Made by a program: the position numbers and the translations under genes. A stretch of DNA of 64,000 nt from Inquilinus ginsengisoli_A. Its GTDB lineage: Bacteria; Pseudomonadota; Alphaproteobacteria; DSM-16000; Inquilinaceae. Every line of letters starts with the position of its first letter. Position 1 is the stretch's first letter. Under the pieces are notes generated by a model. The model did no database searches. It worked only from the letters and a program-made list of their open reading frames with translations, and was not told the DNA's origin. The stretch spans positions 3,579 to 67,578 of the forward strand of contig NZ_JAVDPW010000020.1 of NCBI RefSeq assembly GCF_031453975.1, written 5' to 3'. This document shows, one piece after another, positions 24,054 to 32,077 of this stretch.

Positions 24054-24568
24054 TGCGGGGCCTCGCCACGGCCCTGCTGCTGTCGCTCGGCCTGGCCCAG
24101 CCGGCCTGGTCGCAGGAGGCCGACCGGGTGCCCGATTCCGAGATCCTGACCTGGGCGGCGGAGGCCTGCAAGGCGAAGGACTTCACCGGCTTCTTCGGGC
24201 ATTTCGCGCAGAACCCGGCGGTGTTCGCCGCCCATGTCGGGCCCCAGGTCGAGATCCGCAAGCTGGCCGCCCCCCACCAGCTCGTCGCCACCGTCGCGGG
24301 CCAGGACTATCGCGACTTCAAGATCGCGATGGTCGACTATTCCTGGGTCGACGCCGACTCCGCCGCCCGGGTCGAGGCCGGCAAGAGCCAGAGCTTCGAG
24401 GATCTGGAGCTGACCTTCTCCGACCTCGGCAAGGACAGCTGGCGGGTCGGCTACACCAAGGCCGAGTTCCGGGGCGAGCACGAGCTGGTGCGGACCTACG
24501 GTCCGCCCGGCGCCTATGTCTTCGCGTTCCGCGACGGCTGCTGGCGCCTGACCCAGGATCTGCGCTGA
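24053..24568 (+). CDS. Exported protein of unknown function, related to the following gene
   Basis: A 171-residue protein with a short signal peptide (LLLSLGLAQPAWSQ). The mature N-terminus has EACKAKDFTGFFGHFAQNPAVF and the C-terminus FAFRDGCWRLTQDLR; these two Cys could pair. The same 'C...DF..F...F' start and 'F...CW.L' end occur in the next gene's product, suggesting an ancient tandem duplication. ATG 24053 overlaps the previous TGA and its own TGA overlaps the next ATG. Function unknown; periplasmic location inferred. Confidence 0.82.
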   Translation: MRGLATALLLSLGLAQPAWSQEADRVPDSEILTWAAEACKAKDFTGFFGHFAQNPAVFAAHVGPQVEIRKLAAPHQLVATVAGQDYRDFKIAMVDYSWVDADSAARVEAGKSQSFEDLELTFSDLGKDSWRVGYTKAEFRGEHELVRTYGPPGAYVFAFRDGCWRLTQDLR

Positions 24569-24999
24569 TGGCGGCCCGGCGACACGCTCTTCTGGCCGCG
24601 GCCATCCTGGCCCTGGCCGGTGCGATGCCCGCCGTGGCGCAGGCCGCCACGGCCTGCCCGTCGCAGGACTTCAAGGCGTTCTACGCGGCCTTCGCGGACA
24701 GCGCCGAGCTGCAGCGCGCCTTCACCGCCCGCCCGCTGGCGAGCGACACGATCGACGCCGCGGCCGACCCCGAGCCCCGCACCGTCACCACCATGCTGGA
24801 CGGCGCCGCCCTGGCCTTCCCGGTGCTGCCGACCGCGGCGGAGCGCAAGCACGACCGGCTGGAGACCCGGATCGCGACGCTGAGCGCCACCGAGTTCGAG
24901 GTCACGCTCGCCGTCGCCGACACCGACCAGCAGCTGCGCTTCCTGTTCCGCAAGACCGCGTGCTGGGAGCTGTACAGGAAGGCCGACGACAGCCTGTGA
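24568..24999 (+). CDS. Exported protein of unknown function, paralogue of the preceding gene
   Basis: A 143-residue protein with a signal peptide ending near MPAVAQA. The mature part begins TACPSQDFKAFYAAFADSAELQRAF and ends LRFLFRKTACWELYRKADDSL, the same framework as the preceding product (Cys near each end, 'CPxxDF..F...F' and 'CWxL'). The middle, about 60 residues, differs in length. One-base overlap with the preceding gene implies coupled translation. No function recognised. Confidence 0.82.
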   Translation: MAARRHALLAAAILALAGAMPAVAQAATACPSQDFKAFYAAFADSAELQRAFTARPLASDTIDAAADPEPRTVTTMLDGAALAFPVLPTAAERKHDRLETRIATLSATEFEVTLAVADTDQQLRFLFRKTACWELYRKADDSL

Positions 25000-25048
25000 C
25001 CGGCCGGGACCATGGCCCCACAACCCTGACGATCCGCGGAGACCGACC

Positions 25049-26044
25049 TTGAAAGCGCACGCCCTTCTCTCGCTCGGCCTGGCCGCCGGCCTTGTCGTCG
25101 CCGCCGGCGCGGCGCGGGCCAATGATACGATCGCGGAGCTGGCGACCGGCGGCCTGGTGTTCACCAAGACCGCCGACATCGAGATGCGGTCCGAGGACCT
25201 CTACGTCTCGATGGAGGAGATCCGGGTCGCCTACCGCTTCTTCAACACATCGGCGCAGGACAAGACCGCCACCGTCGCCTTCCCGATGCCGGACATCACG
25301 CTGGACTATGGCGGCCATATGATCAGCGTGCCGCATGAGGGCAGCGAGAACTTCCTCGACTTCTCGACCAAAGCCGACGGCAAGCCGGTGGCGACCGAAA
25401 TCGAGGCCAAGGCCTTCGGCAACGGCGTCGACCAGACCGCGCTGCTGCGCAAGCTGGGCGTGCCGCTGTATCCGACATACGAGTATGACGGGCTGACCGC
25501 CCTGCCGCGGGCGCAGTGGGACGAGCTCGTCAAGCTCGGCCTCGGCGAGATCGACGAGGCCGACCAGCGCCTGCTGCCGGCCTGGACGCTGAAGACCACC
25601 CATCACTTCCAGCAGACCTTCCCCGCCGGGCGCGAGGTGGTGATCGAACACCGCTACAAGCCCAGCGTCGGCGGCATGACCGGCACCGGCATCGGCATGA
25701 CCGACCCGGCCGAAGAGCCGGATTTCGCCCAGTACCTGCGCGACTTCTGCGTCGACAAGGGCCTGCTGGCCGCGGTCGACCGCGCCAAGGCCGCGGCCAA
25801 ATCGGAATCGGCTCCGTTCTGGACCAACCACATCTCCTACATCCTGAAGACCGGGGCGAACTGGGCGGCGCCGATCAAGGACTTCCGCCTGGTGGTCGAC
25901 AAGGGCGCCGCCGCCAACCTAGTCAGCTTCTGCGCCGACGGGGTGAAGAAGATCTCGCCGACCAAGTTCGAGGTGCGCAAGTCCGACTACACCCCCACCA
26001 CCGACCTGAACATCCTGATCCTGACGCCTTCTCCCGTGCATTGA
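25049..26044 (+). CDS. DUF4424-type exported protein
   Basis: A 331-residue protein with a signal peptide (ending AARAND). It has the DUF4424 layout: NDTIAELATGGLVFTKT at the mature N-terminus, EDLYVSMEEIRVAYRF, a central FQQTFPAGREVVIEHRYKPSVGG (an outer-surface beta-sandwich-like segment), and the C-terminal SYILKTGANWAAPIKDFRLVVDKG. The family has no assigned activity. It follows the three small exported proteins after 49 bp on the same strand and is probably co-transcribed, which suggests they act together outside the cytoplasm. Confidence 0.83.
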   Translation: MKAHALLSLGLAAGLVVAAGAARANDTIAELATGGLVFTKTADIEMRSEDLYVSMEEIRVAYRFFNTSAQDKTATVAFPMPDITLDYGGHMISVPHEGSENFLDFSTKADGKPVATEIEAKAFGNGVDQTALLRKLGVPLYPTYEYDGLTALPRAQWDELVKLGLGEIDEADQRLLPAWTLKTTHHFQQTFPAGREVVIEHRYKPSVGGMTGTGIGMTDPAEEPDFAQYLRDFCVDKGLLAAVDRAKAAAKSESAPFWTNHISYILKTGANWAAPIKDFRLVVDKGAAANLVSFCADGVKKISPTKFEVRKSDYTPTTDLNILILTPSPVH

Positions 26045-26098
26045 CCGGCCCCCGTGCCGTGACCGGCCCGGGAGCGGCTTGACGTCGGTCGCGCCCTC

Positions 26099-26131
26099 AT
26101 ATATTGCTCCATAGCTATATAGCAATATATG
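26099..26131. promoter_or_regulatory. ArsR-type operator upstream of the ArsR/SRPBCC pair
   Basis: CATATATTGCT (26099-26109) and AGCAATATATG (26121-26131) are perfect 11-bp inverted repeats in an otherwise GC-rich region. They lie downstream of a possible -35 TTGACG (26079) and just before the ribosome site GAGG (26131-26134). Long AT-rich palindromes at this place are typical of small ArsR repressors. Confidence 0.8.
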
Positions 26132-26140
26132 AGGCTGTCG

Positions 26141-26479
26141 ATGGAGCCCCTGGACCGCGTCTTCAGCGCCCTCGCCGATCCGACCCGCCGGGCGATCCTG
26201 GCGCGGCTGGCCGGCGGCGAGGCCACGGTCAACGAGCTGGTGGCGCCCTTCGCCCTGAGCCAGCCGACCATCTCGAAGCATCTGAAGGTGCTGGAGGGCG
26301 CTGGGCTGGTGTCGCGCGGCCGCAGCGCCCAGTTCCGCCCGGTGCGCCTGAACCCCGGCCCGCTGGCCGGGGCCGCCCGGTGGCTGGGCGACTTCAACCG
26401 CTTCTGGGAGGAGAGCTTCGACCAGCTCGCCATCGTCGCCAAGGATCTGCAGCAGAAGGAGAAGGACCGTGCCGGCTGA
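26141..26479 (+). CDS. ArsR-family transcriptional regulator
   Basis: A 112-residue winged-helix repressor: FSALADPTRRAILARLAGGEATV, then SQPTISKHLKVLEGAGLV. It lacks the Cys metal-binding motif of classic ArsR/SmtB, as is usual for the group paired with SRPBCC proteins. An ATG at 26129 lies inside the operator with no ribosome site; ATG 26141 has GAGG 6 nt upstream and was chosen. It overlaps the SRPBCC gene by 11 bp. It most likely represses its own operon through the palindrome at 26099-26131; the signal is unknown. Confidence 0.88.
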   Translation: MEPLDRVFSALADPTRRAILARLAGGEATVNELVAPFALSQPTISKHLKVLEGAGLVSRGRSAQFRPVRLNPGPLAGAARWLGDFNRFWEESFDQLAIVAKDLQQKEKDRAG

Positions 26480-26954
26480 CCAGAACACCACCGACCGCGA
26501 GCTCGTCGTCACCCGGGTCTTCGACGTCCCGGCCCGCTTCCTGTTCGAGGCCTACAGCAGGCCGGAGCATCTGCGCCGCTGGTTCGGCCCGCGGGGCTGG
26601 CCGCTGACGCTGTGCGAGGTCGACTTCCGCGTCGGCGGGCGCTTCCGCTTCGCCATGACCGGGCCGAGCGGCGAGCAGAACACGCCCTTCGGCGGCGAGT
26701 ATCGCGAGATCGTGCTGAACCGGCGCATCGTCTTCGACAACGGCTTCGAGGAGCCCGACGCCCCGAAGATGGTGATGACCGTCACCCTGGACGAGGCGCC
26801 GGACGGCCGGACCACCACCCTGACCCTACACACGCTGTTCGCCTCCGCCGCGATGCGCGAGGAGTATGTCGGCTTGGGCATGAAGGAAGGCATCGACTCC
26901 GGCTATGACCAGCTGGCCGAGGTGGTGGCCGAGCTGCAGGCGAAATCCCGATGA
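26469..26954 (+). CDS. SRPBCC/AHSA1-domain protein
   Basis: A 161-residue START-like lipid/ligand-binding fold: VTRVFDVPARFLFEAYSRPEHLRRWFGPRGW at the N-terminus, then VGGRFRFAMTGPSG, GEYREIV, and the C-terminal GYDQLAEVVAEL helix. Such proteins commonly pair with ArsR regulators; ligands are unknown, and some members were once called activators of Hsp90 ATPase-like. Starts at GTG 26469, inside the ArsR gene. Nothing links it to neighbouring catabolic genes. Confidence 0.88.
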   Translation: MPADQNTTDRELVVTRVFDVPARFLFEAYSRPEHLRRWFGPRGWPLTLCEVDFRVGGRFRFAMTGPSGEQNTPFGGEYREIVLNRRIVFDNGFEEPDAPKMVMTVTLDEAPDGRTTTLTLHTLFASAAMREEYVGLGMKEGIDSGYDQLAEVVAELQAKSR

Positions 26955-27269
26955 GTCCCGGCCGCGGCGGCTGCAGCCGCCGGGCGCGGGACCTCCGCGG
27001 CTAGCCCACATTTCTCACCCTCCCTGCGTCCTGCGCCGGTTGAAAATGCCGACGGGGCAGGAGAGCGGCGCAGCGCGATGCGGTGGCATCGGGCCAGCCG
27101 TTCGACGCACCCTGTCGGCATTTTCAACCGGCCCGAAGGGTCGTCTTGCGGCGGCCGCCTGCGGGGGCGGGCCGCTCAACCGTATGGCCCCATACGCTTT
27201 TCGCGTCCCGCCCCCGCATCCGACTCGCCGCAAGGCGACGCAGGGCGTAGGGAGGGTGAGAAATGCGGG
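26955..27269. other. Gene-free stretch filled by palindromes
   Basis: No coding potential stands out. It begins with an 18-bp perfect palindrome, CGGCGGCTGCAGCCGCCG (26965-26982). The rest is the composite inverted-repeat element described at 27001-27273. Confidence 0.7.
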
Positions 27270-27273
27270 CTAA
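27001..27273. repeat. MITE-like composite inverted-repeat element
   Basis: Terminal inverted repeats of about 34 bp (27001-27035 and 27239-27273) match at 31 of 34 positions; each reads AGCCC(A/G)CATTTCTCACC inward. Inside are a perfect 18-bp inverted pair starting CCGGTTGAAAATGCC (27036-27053 and 27114-27131), a GCGGGGGCGGG/CCCGCCCCCGC pair and a CGTATG-GCCC-CATACG hairpin. It codes for nothing. Its right end overlaps the stop codon of the dioxygenase gene (TAG at 27270-27272, minus strand). No clear target duplication was seen. Confidence 0.72.
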
Positions 27274-28196
27274 CCCTCCCGCCGCGCGCCCGGCCGGGCC
27301 AGGACGAAGTCGCAGTCCACCGCCCAGAACGGGTTGGGCAGCCCCTGTCCGGCCGCCTGACGCGGGTCGTCGACCTGCCGGTAGTCGGCGATCAGGCTTT
27401 CCTTCACCCCGAACACCGCGTCGCTGTGCAGATAGGGGCAGTCCGGGCTGAAGATGTGGGTGGTGATCGGCTCGAAGCCCTCGGCCCCGACGATGAAGTG
27501 GATATGGGCCGGGCGGAAGGGGTGGCGGCCCATCTGCTCCAGCAGCTGGCCGACCGGGCCGTCGCTGGGGATCGGGTAGAAGCGCGGCTTGACCGAGCGG
27601 AACCAGTAGCGGCCGTCGGCATCGGTCTGGAACACGCCGCGCAGGTTCATGTCGGGCTGCACGCCCTTCTGCTGCACGTCGTAGAAGCCGTCCTCATTGG
27701 TCTGCCAGACGTCGAGCAGGGCGCCCGCGACCGGCCGGCCCTCGGTGTCGGTCACCCGGCCGCGCACCAGCAGCGGCTGGCCCTTGCCGTCGAGGCAGAT
27801 GTTCGCGCCGTTGTCGTAGCGCGGCGCGTCGGAGACGTAGAACGGCCCCAGCACCGTGGTCTCGGTGGCGCCGGACGGCTTGCGGTTGTTGATGGCGTCG
27901 ACCAGCATCGAAACGCCCAGCGTGTCCGACAGCAGGATGTATTCCTGGCGCCAGTCGGTGCTGATCTGGCCGGTCCGGGTCAGGAACTGGATCGCCGCCA
28001 TCCATTCGTCGTTGGTCGGCTCGACCTCCTTCACCAGCTCGTGCAGGTGGCGGATCACCGCGCCCATCACCTCGCGGAAGCGCGCATCCTTGGTCTTCAT
28101 CCGGCCGATCACGACATCGGCCGAGTTCTCCTCGGTGAAGTAGCCGGTGTCCTCGGGGGACAGGGGGATCTGCTGGGCTGGGGTCGGGGCTGTCAT
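27270..28196 (-). CDS. Intradiol ring-cleavage dioxygenase, hydroxyquinol 1,2-dioxygenase-like
   Basis: A 308-residue non-heme Fe(III) dioxygenase that cleaves hydroxyquinol to maleylacetate. It has an N-terminal helical dimerisation domain, the motif LGPFYVSDAPRYDNG, and iron ligands Tyr172 (GFYDVQ), Tyr207 (RFYPIP), His231 and His233 (RPAHIHF). Length and context separate it from catechol 1,2-dioxygenase: a maleylacetate reductase and a flavin hydroxylase share its operon. It is the last gene, 96 bp after the hydroxylase, with GTGAGGAG before the ATG. The C-terminal codons run into a repeat element. Confidence 0.92.
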   Translation of the reverse strand: MTAPTPAQQIPLSPEDTGYFTEENSADVVIGRMKTKDARFREVMGAVIRHLHELVKEVEPTNDEWMAAIQFLTRTGQISTDWRQEYILLSDTLGVSMLVDAINNRKPSGATETTVLGPFYVSDAPRYDNGANICLDGKGQPLLVRGRVTDTEGRPVAGALLDVWQTNEDGFYDVQQKGVQPDMNLRGVFQTDADGRYWFRSVKPRFYPIPSDGPVGQLLEQMGRHPFRPAHIHFIVGAEGFEPITTHIFSPDCPYLHSDAVFGVKESLIADYRQVDDPRQAAGQGLPNPFWAVDCDFVLARPGARREG

Positions 28197-28292
28197 CGCA
28201 GCCGTCTCCTCACATCGGGGGTGTGCGTCGGGGGGTTCATGGCACGGGGGTCGGGCCGCGCCGGGTGACGCGGGTCATAGGATGACGTTCGG

Positions 28293-30062
28293 TCACGCCG
28301 CTGCTATGCGGCGGGCAGCCGCGGCGCGGCCCAGAATGGCCAGCACCGCGGCCTCGAGATCGGCATGGGCGGAGGCGGAGACCGCCTGGGCCCGGAAGCC
28401 GACATGGTGGTCGGGGCGCACCAGCACGCAGCCGGTCTCCGCCGTCTCGCGCATCTCGGCCCAGTCGCCGAACACGTCGGTCAGCTCCCGGCCCGGGCCG
28501 ATGACATGGGCGTCGATCTCCAGCCCATGCTCGGCGGCGATGGCCTGCGCCGCCGCGACCCAGGCCTCGCCGCCGATGCCGGTCAGCACGGTGAAGCGGC
28601 CATGGCCGCAGACGTCGAGGGTCGACAGCCGCCGGCCGTTGCGTTCGAGCCAGAGATGCGGCAGCCGGGCGCCGGGCCAGGTGGTGGGGTGGTGGTACAA
28701 CTCGCGGTCGCGGGCCCAGTCCGGCTCGTCCGTGCCATCCGGCACGATGGCGGCGGAGCGGTAGCGCTGGTTCATCTCCACGCCATGGCAGTTGAACTCA
28801 TAGGATTTGTGGGCGATCGCCTTGCGCAGCTTCTCGCGCTGCGCCGCCGCCTGCGGCGTCGCGTCCTTGCGCGCCTCCATGTTGCGCTTCATCTGCTCGG
28901 GATCGCTGGTCGAGAGCAGGCCGAGGCTGTCGAAGATCGGCCCGAACTCCTCGATCGACTTGTTGGCGCGCTCGACGATCTGGCGGGCGATGGGCGAGCG
29001 TTCGGCATCGTAGCTGGCCAAGAGCGACGGGTCGGCCTTGCCCTGCAGCACATAGGCCAGCTTCCAGGCCAGGTTGAAGGCGTCCTGGATCGAGGTGTTG
29101 GACCCCAGGCCGTTCGAGGGCGGATGGCGGTGCACCGCGTCGCCCATGCAGAACACCCGGCCCGCCGTGTTCGACAAGGCGAACAGGTGGTTGACCGTCC
29201 ACAGGCTGTGCGACTTGACCTTGATCGGGATGGTCTGGTCGCCGATCAGGTTGCGCGCCACCTCGATCGCCAGCGCGTCGCTCATCTCCGGCGGCGGCTG
29301 GTTGATGTCGTAGCCCCAGACGATCAGCCACTCGGTCCAGGGCCGCACCATGCGCACCAGCCCCATGCCGATGCCGCCGATGTTGGCGCCGGGCTGCAGC
29401 ACCCAGTACAGCACGCTGGGGCGGTGGGCGACGTAGCGCGACAGGTCGGCCTCGAACACGATGTTCATCGACCCGGCGACGCCCATGCGGCCCTGCATCG
29501 GCAGGCCGATGTCCTCCGCCACCTGCGACCGGCCGCCATCGGCGCCGACCAGGTACTTGGCCCGGATCTGGTAGTCGTGGCCCGACAGCCGGTCGCGCAC
29601 CGTGGCGGTGACGCCGTCGGCATCCTGGGCAAGCGACAGGTATTCGGTGTCGAAGCGCACCCGCGACCCGCGCGCCGCCGCGTTCGACAGCAGGATCGGC
29701 TCCATCAGGTTCTGCGGCACGTCGCAGATCGTGGTCGGCGACGCCAGGGTGTAGTCGGCCATCCGGTTGGGATGGTTGCCCCAGGAATAGAGCCGCCCGA
29801 TCTCCTCCCCCGCCAGCGAGGTGCAGAACACGTTGTTGCCCATCAGGTCCTGGTGGGCGCGCTTCTGGTTGACCTCGTCCTCGATGCCGAGGTCGCGCAG
29901 CACCTCCATGGTGCGCTGGTTGGTGATGTGGGCGCGCGGCGTGTCGGCCAGCCAGCGGTACTTGGTCACCACCATGTTGCGGATGCCGTAGGTCGACAGC
30001 GCCAGCGCGGTGGCGGAGCCGGCGGGGCCGGACCCGACGATCAGGACATCGGTCTCAATCAT
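28293..30062 (-). CDS. FAD-dependent aromatic hydroxylase, resorcinol/phenol 2-monooxygenase-like
   Basis: A 589-residue class A flavin monooxygenase of the TfdB/phenol hydroxylase group (about 590-600). It shows the FAD dinucleotide motif LIVGSGPAGSATALAL near the N-terminus, KYLVGADGGRSQVAEDIGL in the middle, the FAD motif FCMGDAVHRHPPSNGLGSNT, and a C-terminal thioredoxin-like domain. It would add a hydroxyl group to a dihydroxybenzene such as resorcinol, giving hydroxyquinol for the next enzyme. ATG 30062 overlaps the upstream permease stop by ATGA and has AAGGAGG 6 nt before it. The exact phenol is inferred from the operon. Confidence 0.9.
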   Translation of the reverse strand: MIETDVLIVGSGPAGSATALALSTYGIRNMVVTKYRWLADTPRAHITNQRTMEVLRDLGIEDEVNQKRAHQDLMGNNVFCTSLAGEEIGRLYSWGNHPNRMADYTLASPTTICDVPQNLMEPILLSNAAARGSRVRFDTEYLSLAQDADGVTATVRDRLSGHDYQIRAKYLVGADGGRSQVAEDIGLPMQGRMGVAGSMNIVFEADLSRYVAHRPSVLYWVLQPGANIGGIGMGLVRMVRPWTEWLIVWGYDINQPPPEMSDALAIEVARNLIGDQTIPIKVKSHSLWTVNHLFALSNTAGRVFCMGDAVHRHPPSNGLGSNTSIQDAFNLAWKLAYVLQGKADPSLLASYDAERSPIARQIVERANKSIEEFGPIFDSLGLLSTSDPEQMKRNMEARKDATPQAAAQREKLRKAIAHKSYEFNCHGVEMNQRYRSAAIVPDGTDEPDWARDRELYHHPTTWPGARLPHLWLERNGRRLSTLDVCGHGRFTVLTGIGGEAWVAAAQAIAAEHGLEIDAHVIGPGRELTDVFGDWAEMRETAETGCVLVRPDHHVGFRAQAVSASAHADLEAAVLAILGRAAAARRIAAA

Positions 30063-31186
30063 GGCGTTCCTCCTTGCTCTTTTTCTGACGGCGTCGCCGC
30101 TGCGGCCGCGGGCAGCACCAGGCGGCGACGGATCGGGAACAGATGCAGGTCGAAGCGGTCGGCGACGCTGCCCCACAGCCCCTTGGGGAACAGCCGCATG
30201 ACCAGGATGGCGATCAGCCCCAGCAGCATCAGGTACCAGCTGCCGAGATCGGCCAGCTGGGCCTGCAGCAGGGCGAAGACGATGACCCCGACGATCGGGC
30301 CCTCGATGGTGCCGATGCCGCCGATCACCACGATGAACAGGACATAGGCGGTCCAGTCGAGCACCGAGAAGGCGGCGTCGGGCGAGATCCGCGCCTTCTG
30401 GAAGTAGATCAGCGCCCCGGTCAGCCCGGTGCCGAAGGCGGCGACCAGATAGATCCAGACCTTGGTGCGGAAGGCGTCGACCCCGACCGACAGGGCCGCG
30501 GGCTCGCTGTCGCGGATCGCCGCCAGGGCCAGGCCGCGGCGCGAGCGCAGCAGGGCATAGACGAAGACGACGGTGCCGGCGGCGACCAGCAGCGCCAGCC
30601 AGTAGCTGGCGACGTCGCGGGCGGCGGCGGCGCGGATGCCCAGCAGCTCGGCGGTCGCCTGCACCACCCAGCTGTCATTGGTGGCCTCGCGCGGCAGTGA
30701 CATGCCGGTGCCGCCGCCCAGCGCCTTGACCTGGGCCGCAACCAGCCGGAACACCTCGGCCACCACCCAGGTGCCGATGGCGAAATAGGCGCCGCGCAGG
30801 CGGAACACGACGAAGGCGGTGGGGATGGCGATGACGGCAGCGGCCAGCCCGGCCAAGGGGATCGCCACGATCGGGTCGATGCCGGCGGCGACGGTGAAGC
30901 CGAACAGCAGATAGGCGCCGAGCCCGACATAGGCCTGCTGCCCGACCGAGACCAGCCCGGCATAGCCCGCCAGCAGGTTCCAGCACTGGGCCAGGGCCAG
31001 CATGGTGAAGACGAAGAACAGGTCCTGCAGCAGCCCGCGCCCGGCGACCAGCGGCAGCGCGGCCAGCCCGGCGACGATCACCAGCGCGGCGATGCCGGCG
31101 ACGGTCGACAGCCGGGTCCGGGTGGCGACGCGCCAGCGGGCCCGGGGGGCGGCGGGAAGCGGGGCATCCTGCGTCAGCAGCGACAT
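30059..31186 (-). CDS. LivM-type permease of a branched-chain/aromatic-acid ABC importer
   Basis: A 375-residue inner-membrane protein with about ten hydrophobic helices. LivM-type features: NLLAGYAGLVSVGQQAYVGLGAYL, GAYFAIGTWVVAEVFRL, and the coupling region GLALAAIRDSEPAALSVGVD. The C-terminus ends in a cytoplasmic tail after FPKGLWGSVADRF. It overlaps the monooxygenase gene by ATGA. The importer, interleaved with resorcinol catabolic genes, probably brings in an aromatic acid or phenol rather than leucine; LIV-type importers for aromatics are well known. Confidence 0.93.
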   Translation of the reverse strand: MSLLTQDAPLPAAPRARWRVATRTRLSTVAGIAALVIVAGLAALPLVAGRGLLQDLFFVFTMLALAQCWNLLAGYAGLVSVGQQAYVGLGAYLLFGFTVAAGIDPIVAIPLAGLAAAVIAIPTAFVVFRLRGAYFAIGTWVVAEVFRLVAAQVKALGGGTGMSLPREATNDSWVVQATAELLGIRAAAARDVASYWLALLVAAGTVVFVYALLRSRRGLALAAIRDSEPAALSVGVDAFRTKVWIYLVAAFGTGLTGALIYFQKARISPDAAFSVLDWTAYVLFIVVIGGIGTIEGPIVGVIVFALLQAQLADLGSWYLMLLGLIAILVMRLFPKGLWGSVADRFDLHLFPIRRRLVLPAAAAATPSEKEQGGTP

Positions 31187-31197
31187 GATGCCCCTCC

Positions 31198-32070
31198 TCA
31201 ATCCCCGGCGCGCGGGAAGAGGCCGCGCGGCCGGACCACCAGGACGGCCAGGAAGGCGACATGGCCGGCCAGGATCTGCCATTCCGGGTCGATCGCGGCG
31301 CCCAGCGCCTGGGCGATGCCCAGCACCACGCCGCCGGCCAGCGTGCCCCACAGGCTGCCCAGCCCGCCGATGATCACCGCCTCGAAGGCGAAGATCAGCC
31401 GGGCCGGACCGATGGTCGGGTCGAAATTGGCGCGGATGCCGAAGAACAGCGCGGCGATGGTGGCGACCACCAGGGCCAGGCCCATGGCCAGGCCGAACAG
31501 CCGGCGGTGGTCGATGCCCATCAGCTGCGCCGTCACCGGGTCGTCCGATACGGCGCGGAAGGCGCGGCCCAGCGGCGTGGCATAGAAGATGGCGTTGAGC
31601 CCGAGGATCACCAGCACCGCCGCGGCGAAGGTGATCAGCGGCAGCACGCCGACGGCGAGGCCCCCGCCGAGCGGCAGCGACGCCGTCTCCAGCGCGCCCG
31701 CGGCCAGGCGCTGGCTGTCGGCCGAGAAGCCCTCCAGCAGGCCGTTCTGCAGGATGATCGACAGGCCGAAGGTGGTCAGCAGCGGCGGCAGGATGCCCTG
31801 GCCCAGCACCGCGTCGAACACGCCGCGCTGCAGCACATAGCCGACCGCGAACATCACCGGCAGGGCCAGCAGCGCCGCCGGCACCAGGTCCAGCCCGAGC
31901 CACCGGGTCAGGCCGAGGATCAGGAAGGCGGCCAGCACGATCAGGTCGCCATGGGCCAGGTTGACCAGCCGCATCACGCCGAAGATCAGCGACAGCCCGG
32001 CGGCGAACAGGGCGTAGAGCCCGCCGAGCAGGGTGCCCTGGATCACGATGTCGAGCAGGGTCTGGATCAT
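31198..32070 (-). CDS. LivH-type permease of the same importer
   Basis: A 290-residue membrane protein with about eight helices. The LivH signature is visible as GGLYALFAAGLSLIFGVMRLVNLAHGDL at the N-terminus and RAFRAVSDDPVTAQLMGID for the ATPase-contact loop, with EAVIIGGLGSLWGTLAGG near the end. It pairs with the LivM-type protein encoded 11 bp downstream. Only 7 bp separate it from the LivF-type gene upstream. Confidence 0.94.
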   Translation of the reverse strand: MIQTLLDIVIQGTLLGGLYALFAAGLSLIFGVMRLVNLAHGDLIVLAAFLILGLTRWLGLDLVPAALLALPVMFAVGYVLQRGVFDAVLGQGILPPLLTTFGLSIILQNGLLEGFSADSQRLAAGALETASLPLGGGLAVGVLPLITFAAAVLVILGLNAIFYATPLGRAFRAVSDDPVTAQLMGIDHRRLFGLAMGLALVVATIAALFFGIRANFDPTIGPARLIFAFEAVIIGGLGSLWGTLAGGVVLGIAQALGAAIDPEWQILAGHVAFLAVLVVRPRGLFPRAGD

Positions 32071-32077
32071 CGCCGCC

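Noticed and set aside
26129..26140. ATG 26129 as the ArsR start
   Set aside because: It lies in the operator arm and has no ribosome site; ATG 26141 has GAGG at 6 nt.
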